The notes beneath the pieces were generated by a model. The model was not told the DNA's origin. It did no database searches and worked only from the letters and a program-made list of their open reading frames with translations. Of a DNA stretch of 64,000 nt, positions 32,701 to 43,900 are shown one piece after another. A program made the position numbers and the translations under genes. Each line of letters opens with the position of its first letter. Within the stretch, counting starts at the first letter, position 1. Source of the stretch: Zonotrichia leucophrys gambelii (lineage: Eukaryota; Chordata; Aves; Passeriformes; Passerellidae); assembly GCF_028769735.1 (NCBI RefSeq), contig NC_088173.1:71794463-71858462 (forward strand), written 5' to 3'.

Positions 32701-35700
32701 CCTGGGGACAGCTGAGCTGGGTGGCAGTTCCTTGGGGACACGGGCTCCGCTCTGAGGACACCACAGGTCCCCAAGGCCACCTCAGTCCCATCCCAGATGT
32801 CCCACAGCCAATGGATGCTGCTTCCCACATCGCTGTCCCCTCGGTGTCACCTCCCGGCAGTGGGGACAGGACGGGGACAGAGCTGGGCTTTGGTGTCACC
32901 TCCCTGCAGTGGGGACAGTGGGGACAGGGCTGGGCTTTGGTGTCACCTCCCGGCAGTGGGGACAGGGCTGGGCTTTGGTGTCACCTCCCGGCAGTGGGGA
33001 CAGGGCTGGGCTTTGGTGTCACCTCCCGGCAGTGGGGACAGGTCTGGGTTTTGGTGTCACCTCCCGGCAGTGGGGACAGGGTAGGGACGGGACTTTTCCC
33101 ACCCACCGCTGGCTCCACCCCGAAAAAAACACTTTGGCGTTTGTTTGGAGATTCCCAACGGGGATTGGGATCAGGATAGGGAGTGGACCAGGATGGGAAT
33201 CCGGGATTGGGACTGGGATTGGAGTCGGGATCGGGACCGGGATTGGGACTGGGATTGGAATTGGGATTCAGGCTGGGATTGGGACTGGGATCAGAGCCAG
33301 GACTGGGGCTGGGATCAAGGCTGGAATCAGGGCTGGGATTGGAGGCAGAAGCCAGGATCAAAGCTGGGACTGGGATTGGGACTGGGATCAGAGCCGGGGT
33401 TGGGGCTGGGATCAAGGCTGGAATAAGGACCGGGATTGGAGCTGGAATTGGAGCCAGAAATTGGGATTGGAACCAGGATTGGGACTGGGATCGGAGCCAG
33501 GATCAGGACTGGGATCAGAGCTGGGATTGGGGCTGGGATCAAGGCTGAAATCAGGGCTGGGATTTTGGAGGCAGGAGCTGGGATCAGGAGCAGGATTGGG
33601 CCAGAATCAGGAGTGGGACCAAAATGAGGGCCAGGATCAGGAACAGGACCAAGATTGGGGCCAAAATAGGGACCAGGATTGGAGCTGGGGTCGAGATTGG
33701 AGCCAGGATTGGGATTGGGATTGGAGCCGGGTTTGGGATTGGAGCTGGGATCAGGATTGGAGCCGGGGTTGGGATTGGAGCTGGGATCAGGATTGGAGCC
33801 GGGATTGGGATTGGAGCTAGGTTTGGGATTGGAGCTGGGATCGGAATAGGAGCTGGGATTGGGATTGGAGCCAGGTTTGGGATTGGAGCTGGGATTGGGA
33901 TTGGAGCTGGGATTGGGATTGGAGCTGGGATTGGGATTGGAGCCGGGATTGGGATTGGAGCCGGGATCGGGATTGGAGCCGGGATTGGGATTGGAGCTGG
34001 GATTGGGACAGAAGCCGGCATCAGGGCCAGGGTCTCTCTGGAGCAGGGGAAAGGAGCCCTGGGGAAGCCCACGAGTTGCAGGGGGGACAGGCAGGGCAGG
34101 GAGGGGACAGGGAGGGGACAGGGACAGGCAGGGCAGGGCAGGGAGGGTTCAGGAAGGTGCAGGCAGGGCAGGGAAATGCACAGAGGGAAAGGAGGGGTCA
34201 GGCAGGGCAGGGAAGTTTCAGGAAGGGCAGGGAAAGTTCAGGGAGGTCAAGGCAGGGCAGGGAATATTCAGGGAAGGGCAGGCAGGGTTAGGAGGGCACA
34301 GGCAGGACTCGGGCACTGAGGGCAGGGCAGGGGAGGGTCAAGGAGGGCAGAGAAGGTTCAGGCAGGCACAGGCAGGGCAGGGAGGGTTCAGGGAGAGCAG
34401 GGAAATTCAGGAAGGTGCAGACAGGGTAAGGAGGGCAGGGAAGTTCCAGGGAAGGTTCAGGAAGGTGCAGGCAGGCACGGGTAGGGCAGGAAAGGTTCAG
34501 GGAGGCCAGGGAAGTTTCAGGAAAGGGTAAGGAGGGCACAGGCAGGGTGACAAGGGCTCAGGCAGGCACAGGTAGGACAGGAAGGGTTCAGGAAGGCCAG
34601 GGAAGTTTCAGGAAAGGGCAGGCAGGGTGAGGAGGGCACAGGCAGGGCATGGAAGGTTCAGGAAGGTGCAGGCAGGGTGAGGAGGGCACAGGCTGGCACA
34701 GGCTGGTTCAGGGAGAGCAGGGAAACTTCAGGAAGGTGCAGGCAGGGTAAGGAGGACAGGGAAGGTTCAGGAAGGTGCAGGCAGGCACAGGTAGGGCAGG
34801 AAAGGTTCAGGGAGGCCAGGGAAGTTTCAGGAAAGGGTAAGGAGGGCACAGGCAGGGTGACAAGGGCTCAGGCAGCGTGACAAGGGCTCAGGCAGGGTGA
34901 CAAGGGCTCAGGCAGGCACAGGCAGGGTGAGGAGAGCACAGGTAGGACAGGAAGGGTTCAGGAAGGTGCAGGCAGGGTGAGGAGGGCACAGGCTGGCACA
35001 GGCAGGGTGAGGAGGGCAGGGACAGGGTGAGGAGGGCACAGGCAGGGTGAGGAAGGTGCAGGCAGGGTGAGGAGGGTTTAGGCTGGTTTAGGCTGGCACA
35101 GGCAGGGTGGGGACGGCACGGGCAGGGTGACAAGGGCACAGGCAGGGTGGGGACGGCACAGGCAGGGTGACAAGGGCACAGGCAGGGTAAGGAAGGTGCA
35201 GGCAGGGTGACAAGGGCACAGGCAGGGTAAGGAGGGCACGGGCAGGGTGATGAGGTCCCAGTCAGTTCTCCAGCAGCCCCTCCCTGTCCCCACGTCCAGG
35301 GCACAGCGTGCGCTGCGAGTACATGGCGCACAAGGAGGGCGTGCTGAAGGAGGAGCTGCTCCTGGCCGGACACAGTCCCGGCCACATCAAGGTCACCGTG
35401 CAGGCCCGGGTCATGGGTAAGGGTCTCTCCCTGTCCCCTTTTCCCCCCTCCACCAGGCCCTGCCACTCTTCCCAGTTGTCCCAGTTCAGGTGTGGCGCTG
35501 TCGAGGAATTGCCCAAAATGGGGGATTTCATCCCAAAAATTCCCCAGCCCAGGGGTTGAGGAGAGCCCTGGGAAGGGGTGAAGGGAGGGGGTGGGGGGTG
35601 ACCCCAATGTCCCTGGGGTCCCTGTGCCTGGTTGGGTCCCCCCATTTGTCCCTGGGACCCTCACCTGGTCCCTGGGATGTTCCCTGTCCCTGGGACCCAA

Positions 35701-36064
35701 TTGCCATTGGGACCCTCCCCATAAACCCCAACACCCCCTTGCTCCCTGTATCCCCCACCCCATATCCCAGCCACCCCCAGCCCCCCGAGGTTGTCAGCAC
35801 CCCTGGGCAGTGACCACAGTGGTGACACAAGGGACAACACATCCCTCACCCATCCCAGCACTGGGAGCCTAAAACCACCCCCAAACCCCTTAAAAAAGGG
35901 ACATTCCCACCCCCCACCCCCCAAAAAGAGCTGTTCCCAAGCCGTGTCCCCTGCTGTCCCCAGACCGTCACCACGGGACGCCGATGCTCCTGGACGGGGT
36001 GCGCTGCATGGGAGCCGAGCTGGAGTACGACTCAGAGCAGAGCGAGTGGCACGGCTTCGACTGA
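26788..36064 (+). CDS. C20orf27: C20orf27 homologue (adipose-secreted signalling protein, UPF0687)
   Basis: Five coding exons: 26788-26806, 29602-29756, 32135-32273, 35300-35416 and 35964-36064. The total is 531 nt in phase, 176 residues versus about 174 in human. Conserved stretches are HVHFQEQLHDSAVMVTQ, VGFLKILHKYEITF, the AHKEGVLKEE core and the C-terminus DRHHGTPMLLDG through SEWHGFD, ending at the TGA at 36062-36064. Residues about 20-32 (GTQGQQQEGTQG) look like a local Gln/Gly expansion. The first coding exon starts at an acceptor before 26726 and contains a 5-codon upstream ORF at 26738-26755 before the main ATG. The human protein is reported as a secreted adipokine (ADISSP), though no classical signal peptide is visible here. 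Gene identity is strong; biochemical role is not readable from sequence. Confidence 0.92.
27085..27775 (+). repeat. CCCAGATCCCACAAATCCC minisatellite in a C20orf27 intron
   Basis: Units such as AAATCCCAGATCCCACAAAT and GATCCAGGGGATTCCCTG repeat for about 700 bp. Confidence 0.88.
28262..28320 (+). repeat. (GGA)n microsatellite
   Basis: About 18 uninterrupted GGA triplets in an intron of C20orf27. It translates as poly-Gly or poly-Glu but shows no sign of being exonic. Confidence 0.95.
28540..29440 (+). repeat. About 160-bp tandem repeat with TGTCACTTGTCCCAAGGACA
   Basis: Five to six units share TGTGTCACTTGTCCCAAGGA, CACAGGAGTGAGCAGAGTCT, a run of CTGGGGACAC and GAGCTGGCTGTGCTCACTTG. Unit starts are recognisable near 28650, 28810, 28975, 29130 and 29300. 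It lies upstream of exon 2 of C20orf27. Confidence 0.8.
30350..31620 (-). mobile_element. Tandemly amplified CR1-derived fragment in a C20orf27 intron
   Basis: Reads as antisense CR1: CAGCTCTCCTGGAGCCCCTT, AGCCCAGCTGGGAATTCCTT and CCCATTCCCTGTGTCCTTGT. Five to six tandem units include the extra motif TTTTAAAGGGATAAATCCCA. Long (about 300 bp) and short (about 180 bp) units alternate, so parts of the element were lost from some copies. Confidence 0.65.
32840..33095 (+). repeat. About 44-bp VNTR (TGTCACCTCCCGGCAGTGGG)
   Basis: Six near-identical units of TTTGGTGTCACCTCCCGGCA plus GTGGGGACAGGGCTGGGC. High similarity between units suggests recent or ongoing expansion. Confidence 0.92.
33150..34015 (+). 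repeat. GGGATTGGAGCTGGGATT minisatellite
   Basis: About 850 bp of units GGGATTGGGATTGGAGCCG. The second half is very regular (18-24 bp). The non-template strand is G-rich. Confidence 0.93.
34080..35255 (+). repeat. GGCAGGGTGAGGAGGGCACA minisatellite
   Basis: About 1.2 kb of G-rich units (GGCAGGGCAGGGAGGGTTCA, GGAAGGTGCAGGCAGGGT) ending about 45 bp before the exon at 35300. Includes larger duplicated blocks, e.g. around 34480-34570 and 34770-34870. Confidence 0.93.
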
Positions 36065-36880
36065 CCCCAAAGCCCACCCCAGGGCACCCCAAAGTCCCCA
36101 AAAGAGGTCCCAAGCCAGGTGGCCCGCTCACATGCTCTGGGGCATAGCTGCCCTCAACAGCAGGCACCTTGAGGTGGGGACCCCGCTAATTGTGCTTTGC
36201 GCTGGCTTTCGCCTCACCCGCAGCCCATGTTGGGGGTTTTGGGGGAATTGTGCCTCTTGGGGTGGGAATTTTTCCCTCTTTTCTGAGGTGGGGGAAGAAT
36301 TTTGCCTGTGGAATGTGGGGCGGGAGCGGGGGGTCCCCGGTGGCTTCGGGGTTGGGGCCGTGTCCCCCTGCCGTGTCCCCCGCCATGTCCTTGTGTTGCT
36401 GCCAGCGCCTCTTTTTTGGGTGGTTTTTTTTTTTGTTTGTTTTTCTCATATTTTTTTCCTGTTATTTTTCTCTGTTTTCCCTTTTTTTTTCCTCATGGTA
36501 CAAGGACCAGGAGCAGTTTCAGGAGGTTTTATGTGCCTACAAATATATATATATATATATATATGTATATAAATATAAAGATATTTTACATGCCTGGGGG
36601 AGGGGTTAAAGTACAAAATCCCACCTCGGGAAGGAGGAAAATCCCACTGGGAATGGGGCTGGCAGCCCAAATCCCCTCCATCACCCTGCCCAGAGGGACA
36701 GGGGACACCCCCGGGTGGACAATCCCAAACAGTCCTGGATGGGGGATGGGGAGGGGTCGTGAGGCCAATTCCAGTTAAAGGGGGGCTGGGAGAGGGTGGC
36801 GGACAGGGATTGGGGTCCCCAGGATAATGGGGGGTCTCAGTCTGGGAGGGAGTCAATGGTGCCAGGTCCTGGCATGGTCA
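36065..36880 (+). other. 3' flank of C20orf27 and convergent intergenic space
   Basis: Probably the C20orf27 3' UTR. It includes T-runs near 36410-36490 and a (TA)n tract at 36541-36572. No canonical AATAAA was found, so the cleavage site is unknown. The HSPA12B 3' side approaches from the other strand. Confidence 0.5.
36541..36572. repeat. (TA)n microsatellite
   Basis: About 12 TA repeats followed by GTATATAAATAT, in the 3' flank of C20orf27. Confidence 0.9.
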
Positions 36881-36884
36881 CCAC

Positions 36885-37988
36885 AGTGACAGGAGATCTC
36901 AGCTGGGGTGGAAATCGGTGGTGGCATCTCCAGGAAGGTCTCAATTGGACAAGAAGTCCATGGTGGCATCTCCAGGAAGGTTTCAGTTGGACAAGATGTC
37001 CATGGTGGCATCTCCAGGAAGGTCTCAGTTGGACAGGAAGTTAATGGTGGCAGGTCCTAGAAGTCCTCATGATGCTGGTGAAGTCTCGGCTGGAGATGAA
37101 GTTGATGGTGGCATCTCCCAAGGCCTCTCAGTTGGACAGGAAGTTGATGGTGGGAGCTCCTGGGACTGTCCCCACAATGACAGGGACTCTCAGTTGGACA
37201 GGATTCAGTGGTGGCAGATCCCAGGATGGCCTCAGTTGAAGATGAAGTCAGTGGTGGCATCTCCCAGTGGTCCACACAGTGGTGGTCCCAATGTCAGTTG
37301 GTGGCATCTCCAAGGAGGTCTAATTTGGACAGTGGTGGCATCTCCCAGGAGTGTCCCCACAACGACAGAGACTCTCAGTTGGAGATGAAGTTCATGGTGG
37401 CAGGTCCTGGGATTGTCCCCACAATGACAAGGACTCTCAGTTGGACAGGAAGTTTATGGTGGCATCTTCCAGGGGTGTCCCCACAATCACAGGGTCCCTC
37501 AGCTGGAGGGACCATGAAGTCCATGGTGGCATCTCCAAGAGGGTCTCAGATGGACAGGAAGCCAATGGTGGCAGATTACAGGGGTGTCCCCGCAATGTCA
37601 GGGCCCCTCAATTGGACAGGAAATCAATAGTGGCACATCTCGGGAGCCCCTCAATTGGATGGAAAGTTGATGGTGGCACATCCTGGGTAGTTCCAGTTGG
37701 ATGGGAAGCTGATGCTGGTATGTCACAGGAGCCCCTTAATTTGACAAGAAGTCAGTGGTGGCACATCCTGGGTAGTCCCAGTTGGACACACAGTTAATAG
37801 TGGCATGTCCCAGGGACCCTCAGTTGGACAGGAGATCAATGGTGGCATGTCCCAGGGTCCCCACAATTGAACAGGAAGTCAATGGTGGCACATCCCAGGG
37901 CCCCTCAGTTGGACAGGAAGTCGATGGTGGCACATCCTGCGTAGTCCCAGTTGGACAGGAAGTCGATGGTGGCACATCCCTGGACCCC
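36885..37988 (-). repeat. Minisatellite built from the HSPA12B coding end and stop codon
   Basis: About 23 units of 40-60 bp lie directly after the HSPA12B stop. Read on the minus strand, the core is GCCACCATCGACTTCCTGTC plus CAACTGAG, which is the real gene's [12 protein letters not shown] at 37989-38014. Units nearest the gene (37905-37988) are almost exact; those farther away diverge (GTCCATGGTGGCATCTCC on the plus strand). Confidence 0.9.
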
Positions 37989-40900
37989 TCAGTTGGACAG
38001 GAAGTCGATGGTGGCCCTCACGCTGCGTGCCGTGCGCGTGTCCAGCGCCGTCACCTTGATCTCGGTGTCCCCGAACTGCATGCTGGTGCGGATCTCGCGC
38101 CGGCCCCGCGCTGGGCCCTCGTCCCCTGCGTCCCCCAGCTCCAGGCTGATGGTGCCGCACTTCCTGACGCCGGGGTCGGTGATGTACACCACGTCATCCC
38201 TGTCACAGCAGTAGATGTTGATGATGGTCCGGCGCTGGCCGGGCCGGGCCGGGCAGTAGCTCCGCTGGACCACCTCTCCCAAGGCCACCGACTGGTCCAC
38301 GGTGACGAACTTCTCGAAGATGTCGGTGCACCAGTTCTTGCCCTCCTTGACCAGCAGCTTCTCGCGTGGGTGCTTGCCCTCCACGAACTTGTTGAGGACG
38401 CCCACGCCGTAGGTGAGCGGGGAGCGGCGCACCCGCACCACGCCGGGGTCCAGGCCGAAGAGCACGGCCCCCTTGAGGATGGTGAGCCCCACGTCCTGCG
38501 GGACGATGACGCGGCAGCAGTGGCCGAAGGCGGCCTGCACCGCCCGCTGCAGCATGGCCGACTCGGCGAAGCCGCCCACCAGGAACAGGAACTTGATGCC
38601 GTGGACCTCGGGTTTCTTCAGGAGGGCGTCTGGAGGAGGGGGATAAAAGGGGAGGTTTGGGGTTGGGATGGGGGAGAAGGGGTGTGGGGAAGGGGTGAGG
38701 GTGATGGGGGGACAGGGATGAGGGGAGTTCAGGAATGGGGGAAGTTCCAGGGATGGAATGGGGCCTAGACACAGGGAGGGTGCCAGGGACAAGGGGGATT
38801 CCAGGGACAATGGGGTTCCAGGGATGAAAGGTTTCCAGGGACAATGGGGGATTTCAGTGACAAGGTGGGTTCCAGGAATAGGGGATCCCAGGGACAAGGT
38901 GAGTTCTAGGGATGGAGTGGATTGCAGAGACAGGGGTGGTTCCAGGGACAAGATGAGTTCCAGGGACAGGGGAGGTCCCAGGGATGAAGGGGAGTCCCAG
39001 GCACTGGAGGGTCCCAGGGACAGGAGCAGGGCCACAGGGACAAAGAGGATCCCAGGATGTAGGATTGTCCCAGGGATGTGGGGGATCTCTCAGGCATGGG
39101 ATGGTCCCAAGGATGGGGGGGCTCACAGGGTAAGGGATGGTCCCAGGCACAGGAATGATTCCAAGGATGAAGGAGCTCCCAGGAATGATGGGAATGATCC
39201 CAGGAATGGGGGTCTCCCACTAACAGGGCAGGTCCCAGGGATGGGGAGTGACCCCAGGGACAGGGAGTGGCACAGGGACAGGGGTTCCCCAGGGATGGAC
39301 AGGGGGTGACACAGGGACAGGGGTTCCCCAGGGATGGACAGGGGGTGGCACAGGGACAGGGGTTCCCCAGGGATGGACAGGGGGTGGCACAGGGACAGGG
39401 GTTCCCCAGGGATGGACAGGGGGTGACACAGGGACAGGGGTTCCCCAGGGATGGAAGACACAAGGACAGGGGTTCCCAGGGATGGACAGGGGTGACACAG
39501 GGACAGGGGTCCACAGGGATGGACAGGGGGGATGGCAGTACAGGGACAGGGGTTCCCCAGGGATGGACGGGGATGGCACAGGGACAGGGGTTCCCCAGGG
39601 ATGGACAGGGGGTGGCACAGGGACAGGGGTTCCCCAGGGATGGCCGTGTCCCCGGGCCCCACCGATGTGCTGGATGATGTGGGTGATGGTCGGCTGGAAC
39701 AGCTCGTTCATGGCCTCGGGGGACATCCGTAGCATCCCCTGGGACGACCACTTCACCAGGTTCACACTGGGGACAGACAGGGGACCGGGGGGTGACCAGG
39801 AACTCCCACCTGGTCCTTCCCTGTCCTCTCCCCTCCCACCCTATCCCGCCTTTCCTCCCTCTCTTGCCCTCTCCCACCCCAGTGTCACTCCCACCGTGTC
39901 CCCACGCTCCCGAGACGTCCCCAACTCGCGCCACCCCTCACTTGCTCTTGCGGAGCGCGGTCTCCACGTTGTGGCCGCGGTGTTTGCGGTAGAAGTCGAT
40001 GAAGGAGAAGGGCAGGGAGATGTTGAGGGGGCTGGAGCGGCTCGGGGCGGCCGCGCGCTTCCGCGCCTCGAAGGCGATGGTCAGGTCCACCCAGGCCGCC
40101 GGACGCTTGGCCTTGAAGGTGGCGATGAAATCCTCCCCAAAGATGTGGCACAGGAGCTTCTCGAAGGCCAGGTCCACGCCCACGGCCCCGTAGGGACCTC
40201 CTGAGGGACAACAGTGAGGTCAGGAGGTGGCCCTGTTGTTGCTGTGTCCCCATGGCAGCCATGTCCCCCGTCACCACATTCTCCCACATCTCCATGTCCC
40301 TATGTCCCCTACATTCCCATGTCCCTATGCCCCCCATCCCCATGTCCCTGTGGTCCCCCATGTCTGCCATCTCCATGTCCCTATGACACCCACACCCTTG
40401 TGTCCCCCATCCCCATGTCCCCGTGTCATCCTGATGTTCTCATGTCCCCCATCACTGCATCCCTCATATCCCATCCATGTTTTTCCCATGTCCCTTCCCT
40501 AATTCCTCCCATGTCCCCCGGTCCTCTCCCCATGTCCCATTGTCCCTATGGCACCCCCATCTCCATGTCCCCCAAACCCTCATGTCCCACTTCCCCACAT
40601 CCTGAGGTCCTCACACATCCCCGTGGCACCCCTACCACCATGTCCCCACATGCCCCATCCCGATGTCCTTGTGACATCCATGTCCCCATGTCCCCCCCTA
40701 CACCCCTGTCCCCTCCACCCCATTCCCTTGTCCCTCTGTCCCCCTCACTCACCCTCCCCATCCTCTCCGCCCCACCTTGTCCCCCTAACCCAGCCCTGTC
40801 CCTCCTTGTCCCCCCAGTCCGTGTCCCCTTCCCTCTGTCCCCTTCTCTCTCCCCTCCCGGATCCCCCTGCACTTCCCTCCATGGCCACCAGGTGGCGCCA

Positions 40901-43900
40901 CAGCCCCATCCACGACCCTTTCATGGGGTTTGAGGTCCCAGCCCGGATTTGGGGTCCCAGCCCGGATCTGGGGTCCCTGCTCGGGTTTGGGGTCCTGGGG
41001 GTTTAGGGTAACAGTTGGGATGAGTCTCGACTAGGTTTCTCCCACCGAGGTTTGTAGAGCCAGATTTGGGGTCCCAGCCCGGGTTTGGGGTCACAGCCCA
41101 GATTTGGGGTCCCAGCCCGGGTTTGGGGTCTTAGCCCAGATTTGGGGTCCCAGCCCGGATTTGGGGTCCCAGCCTCGATTTGGTGTCCCGGGAGGATCCC
41201 GGAACAGGGAAAAAAAGTCTGAATAAGGATCTTCATCCCACCCGAGGCTTTGTAGAGCTCCTTCAGCGTCCCCTGCGGCTTCTCGATCTGGTGCACGGTC
41301 AGATCCACAGTCCCCCCGCCACAATCGGCCACGATGTACCTGTCACCTGCGGGGGGGGACAGCGACAGGGTGGCCGTCCTGAGTGACCCCGCCACACCCA
41401 CCCGCGGGGACACGGGGCTGCGTTTTCCCGGGGAAAATGAAACTTTAACCAAAATATCGGGAATTGGGGCGGGCGGAGAGACGAAGGGACGGGATGGTGG
41501 CAGGGAGACCCCACCCCTTCTGTGCAGTCAAGGGACAGACCCCAACCGTGTCACTCCCACGGCAGGAGCACCCTTGGGTGCTTGAGGGTGGCTCTGTTAC
41601 CAAGGGGACATCCAGGGGGACCCCGGGATCTGGGGACACCCCCACCCGTGTCCCCCCCTCGTACCTGCCTGCATCTCCGACCAGAGCTCGCCCACTCCCG
41701 ACTCCACCAGGAAGGTGCGGCTGTGCCGGGATCGCCGGAGCTGCTCCCGGGCTGGGGGACAGAGCCAGGGGTCGGCAGCGGGGTCAGGATCCCCCTCACA
41801 TCCATGGGATCCACCCCATGTCCATGGGATCCACCCCATACCCATGAGATCCACCCCACTTCCATGGGATCAACCCCACTTCTATGGGATCCTCCCCTAC
41901 TCCATGGGATCCCCTCCATTTCCATGAATACACCCATATCCATGGGATCCACCCCTTACATATACCATGGGATCCACATTCCCCACCTTCCATGGGATCA
42001 CCCATTCATGATCACCCCATTATTCAGGATCCGCCCCATTCCCACTGTGGGGTCTGTACTGGGAACACTGGTGGCCGCTCCCCTCCAGCCAGGACCCCAA
42101 TATGACCCAGCTCCACCATGGATGGGCTGATCCAGCTTTCCCTGCTGCGATCCCAAAGGATCCCAGCGGATCCCAGCGGATCCCAGGGCATTACCCCGTG
42201 CCCACCCTGGGCGATGCCACCTCCGGCCCCGATCCCACAGCCCGGGTGGGGTTTCCTCTGTTCCCCCCATCCCAGGGACATCAAAGGCACCCGGAAGGGC
42301 TGGGATGAGTTGGGAAAGGTGGGGTTGTCCTGGGATATTTTTGGCACAGGGATAATTCCTCGTCCTTGGGGTCAGCGCAAGCAAGCCCATAAACCCCCAT
42401 AAATCACCCAAATCTCCATGTGGGATTGCCACCAGTGCATCCCAGTTCCAGGGCTTGATCCCAGCTGGGAAAACTGGGGCTGTCCCAGTAAAGCCCAGGA
42501 TCCCATCCATGGGGGGACCATCCCTGGAGGTGGTCCAGGGGCATGAGGTGGTGGCCAAGGGGGCAGGAGGGGGACACAGCTTGGAGGCTCATGGGAAAGC
42601 AGGGAAAAATGCCCTGGATTTGGGAAGGGGGGAATGGGATCTCTGGGAATGGGGTGGGGGGGCTGAGAATGGGGTTTCTGGGTATGGGGGTGTCTGGGAA
42701 TGAGGTTTCTGGGAATGGGGTCTCTGGGGACTGGAGATTTCTGGGAATGGGGTCTCTGGGGATGGGAGGTCCCTGGAAATGGGGGTCTCTGGGAATGAAG
42801 GGTCTCTGGAATGTGGCCTCTGGGAATGGGGCTGTGAGGATGGGAAGTCTTTGAGGACAAGGGGTCTCTGGGAACAGGGGGTCTCTGAGGACAGGGGACA
42901 CACTGGGAATGGGGTTTCTGGCAATGGGGGGGATCTCTGGGGATGGGGACTCTCTGGGAATGGGGTTTCTGGGGACTTCCCCAGCCATGGCAGCTGATGG
43001 ACCTTCTAGACCTGGCATGCAGGGCCGGATCCCATTCCCTGCTCCTCCAACCCCTGCCCTATCCCAACCCCATTCATTCCCTGCTCCTCCAACCCCTGCC
43101 CTATCCCGACCCCACTCCCTGCTCCGCCAGCCTCCCTGCCCTATCCCGAGCCTATTCCCTGCTCCTCCAGCCCCTGCCCTATCCCACTCCCACGGCCCCT
43201 CACCCTGCCGGAAGCTGGAGTCGATGGGGTGTGGGGTCTCGGCGCCGTTGGCCGGGGGGCGGCAGCTCAGCTCGATCAGTTGGTGCAGCCGCAGCTTCCG
43301 GCAGTAAATGGAGGCAGCCTCAGGCTCCAGCGCGATCAGCAGCTGCTCCGGCGTCTCTGGGGACACCAGCCCGGCCTGTGGGGACACGCGGTGACAGGGA
43401 CTGGGGGTTTCCAGGTGTGTCCCCATGCCCTTGGTTGTCACAGGGATCTGGAATTGTGAGATGAGGGAGGACCCAATACTCGCCAATATCTGAATATTCA
43501 CCCAAAATCTCAACTGACCAATCAACCACCCAACCTGTGACCCAACATCTCAGCCAACAATCCAAGCATGCAGCTGATCACTGACCACACAGCCTGCCAT
43601 AAATCCACCCAACACAACCAACCACACAACCAACCAACAACCTGGCCACCCAACCAACCATCTAACCAACCACCAACCAGCCAATGACCTGACCACCAAA
43701 CCAACCACACAACCAACCAACAACCTGGCCACCCAACCAACCATCTAACCAACCACCAACCAACCAATGACCTGACCACCAAACCAACCATGCAACCAAC
43801 CACCCAACCAACCAACAACCTCACCACCCAACTAACCATCCAACCAACCACACAACCAATGAACTAACCACCAAACCAACCATCCAGCCATCCAACCAAC

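Noticed and set aside
32250..33095. Idea that the TGTCACCTCCC VNTR derives from the end of the C20orf27 exon at 32135-32273 (GTGTCACCTCCCTGC)
   Set aside because: Only about 13-15 bases match and the motif is common in this window; not strong enough to count as an exon-edge array.
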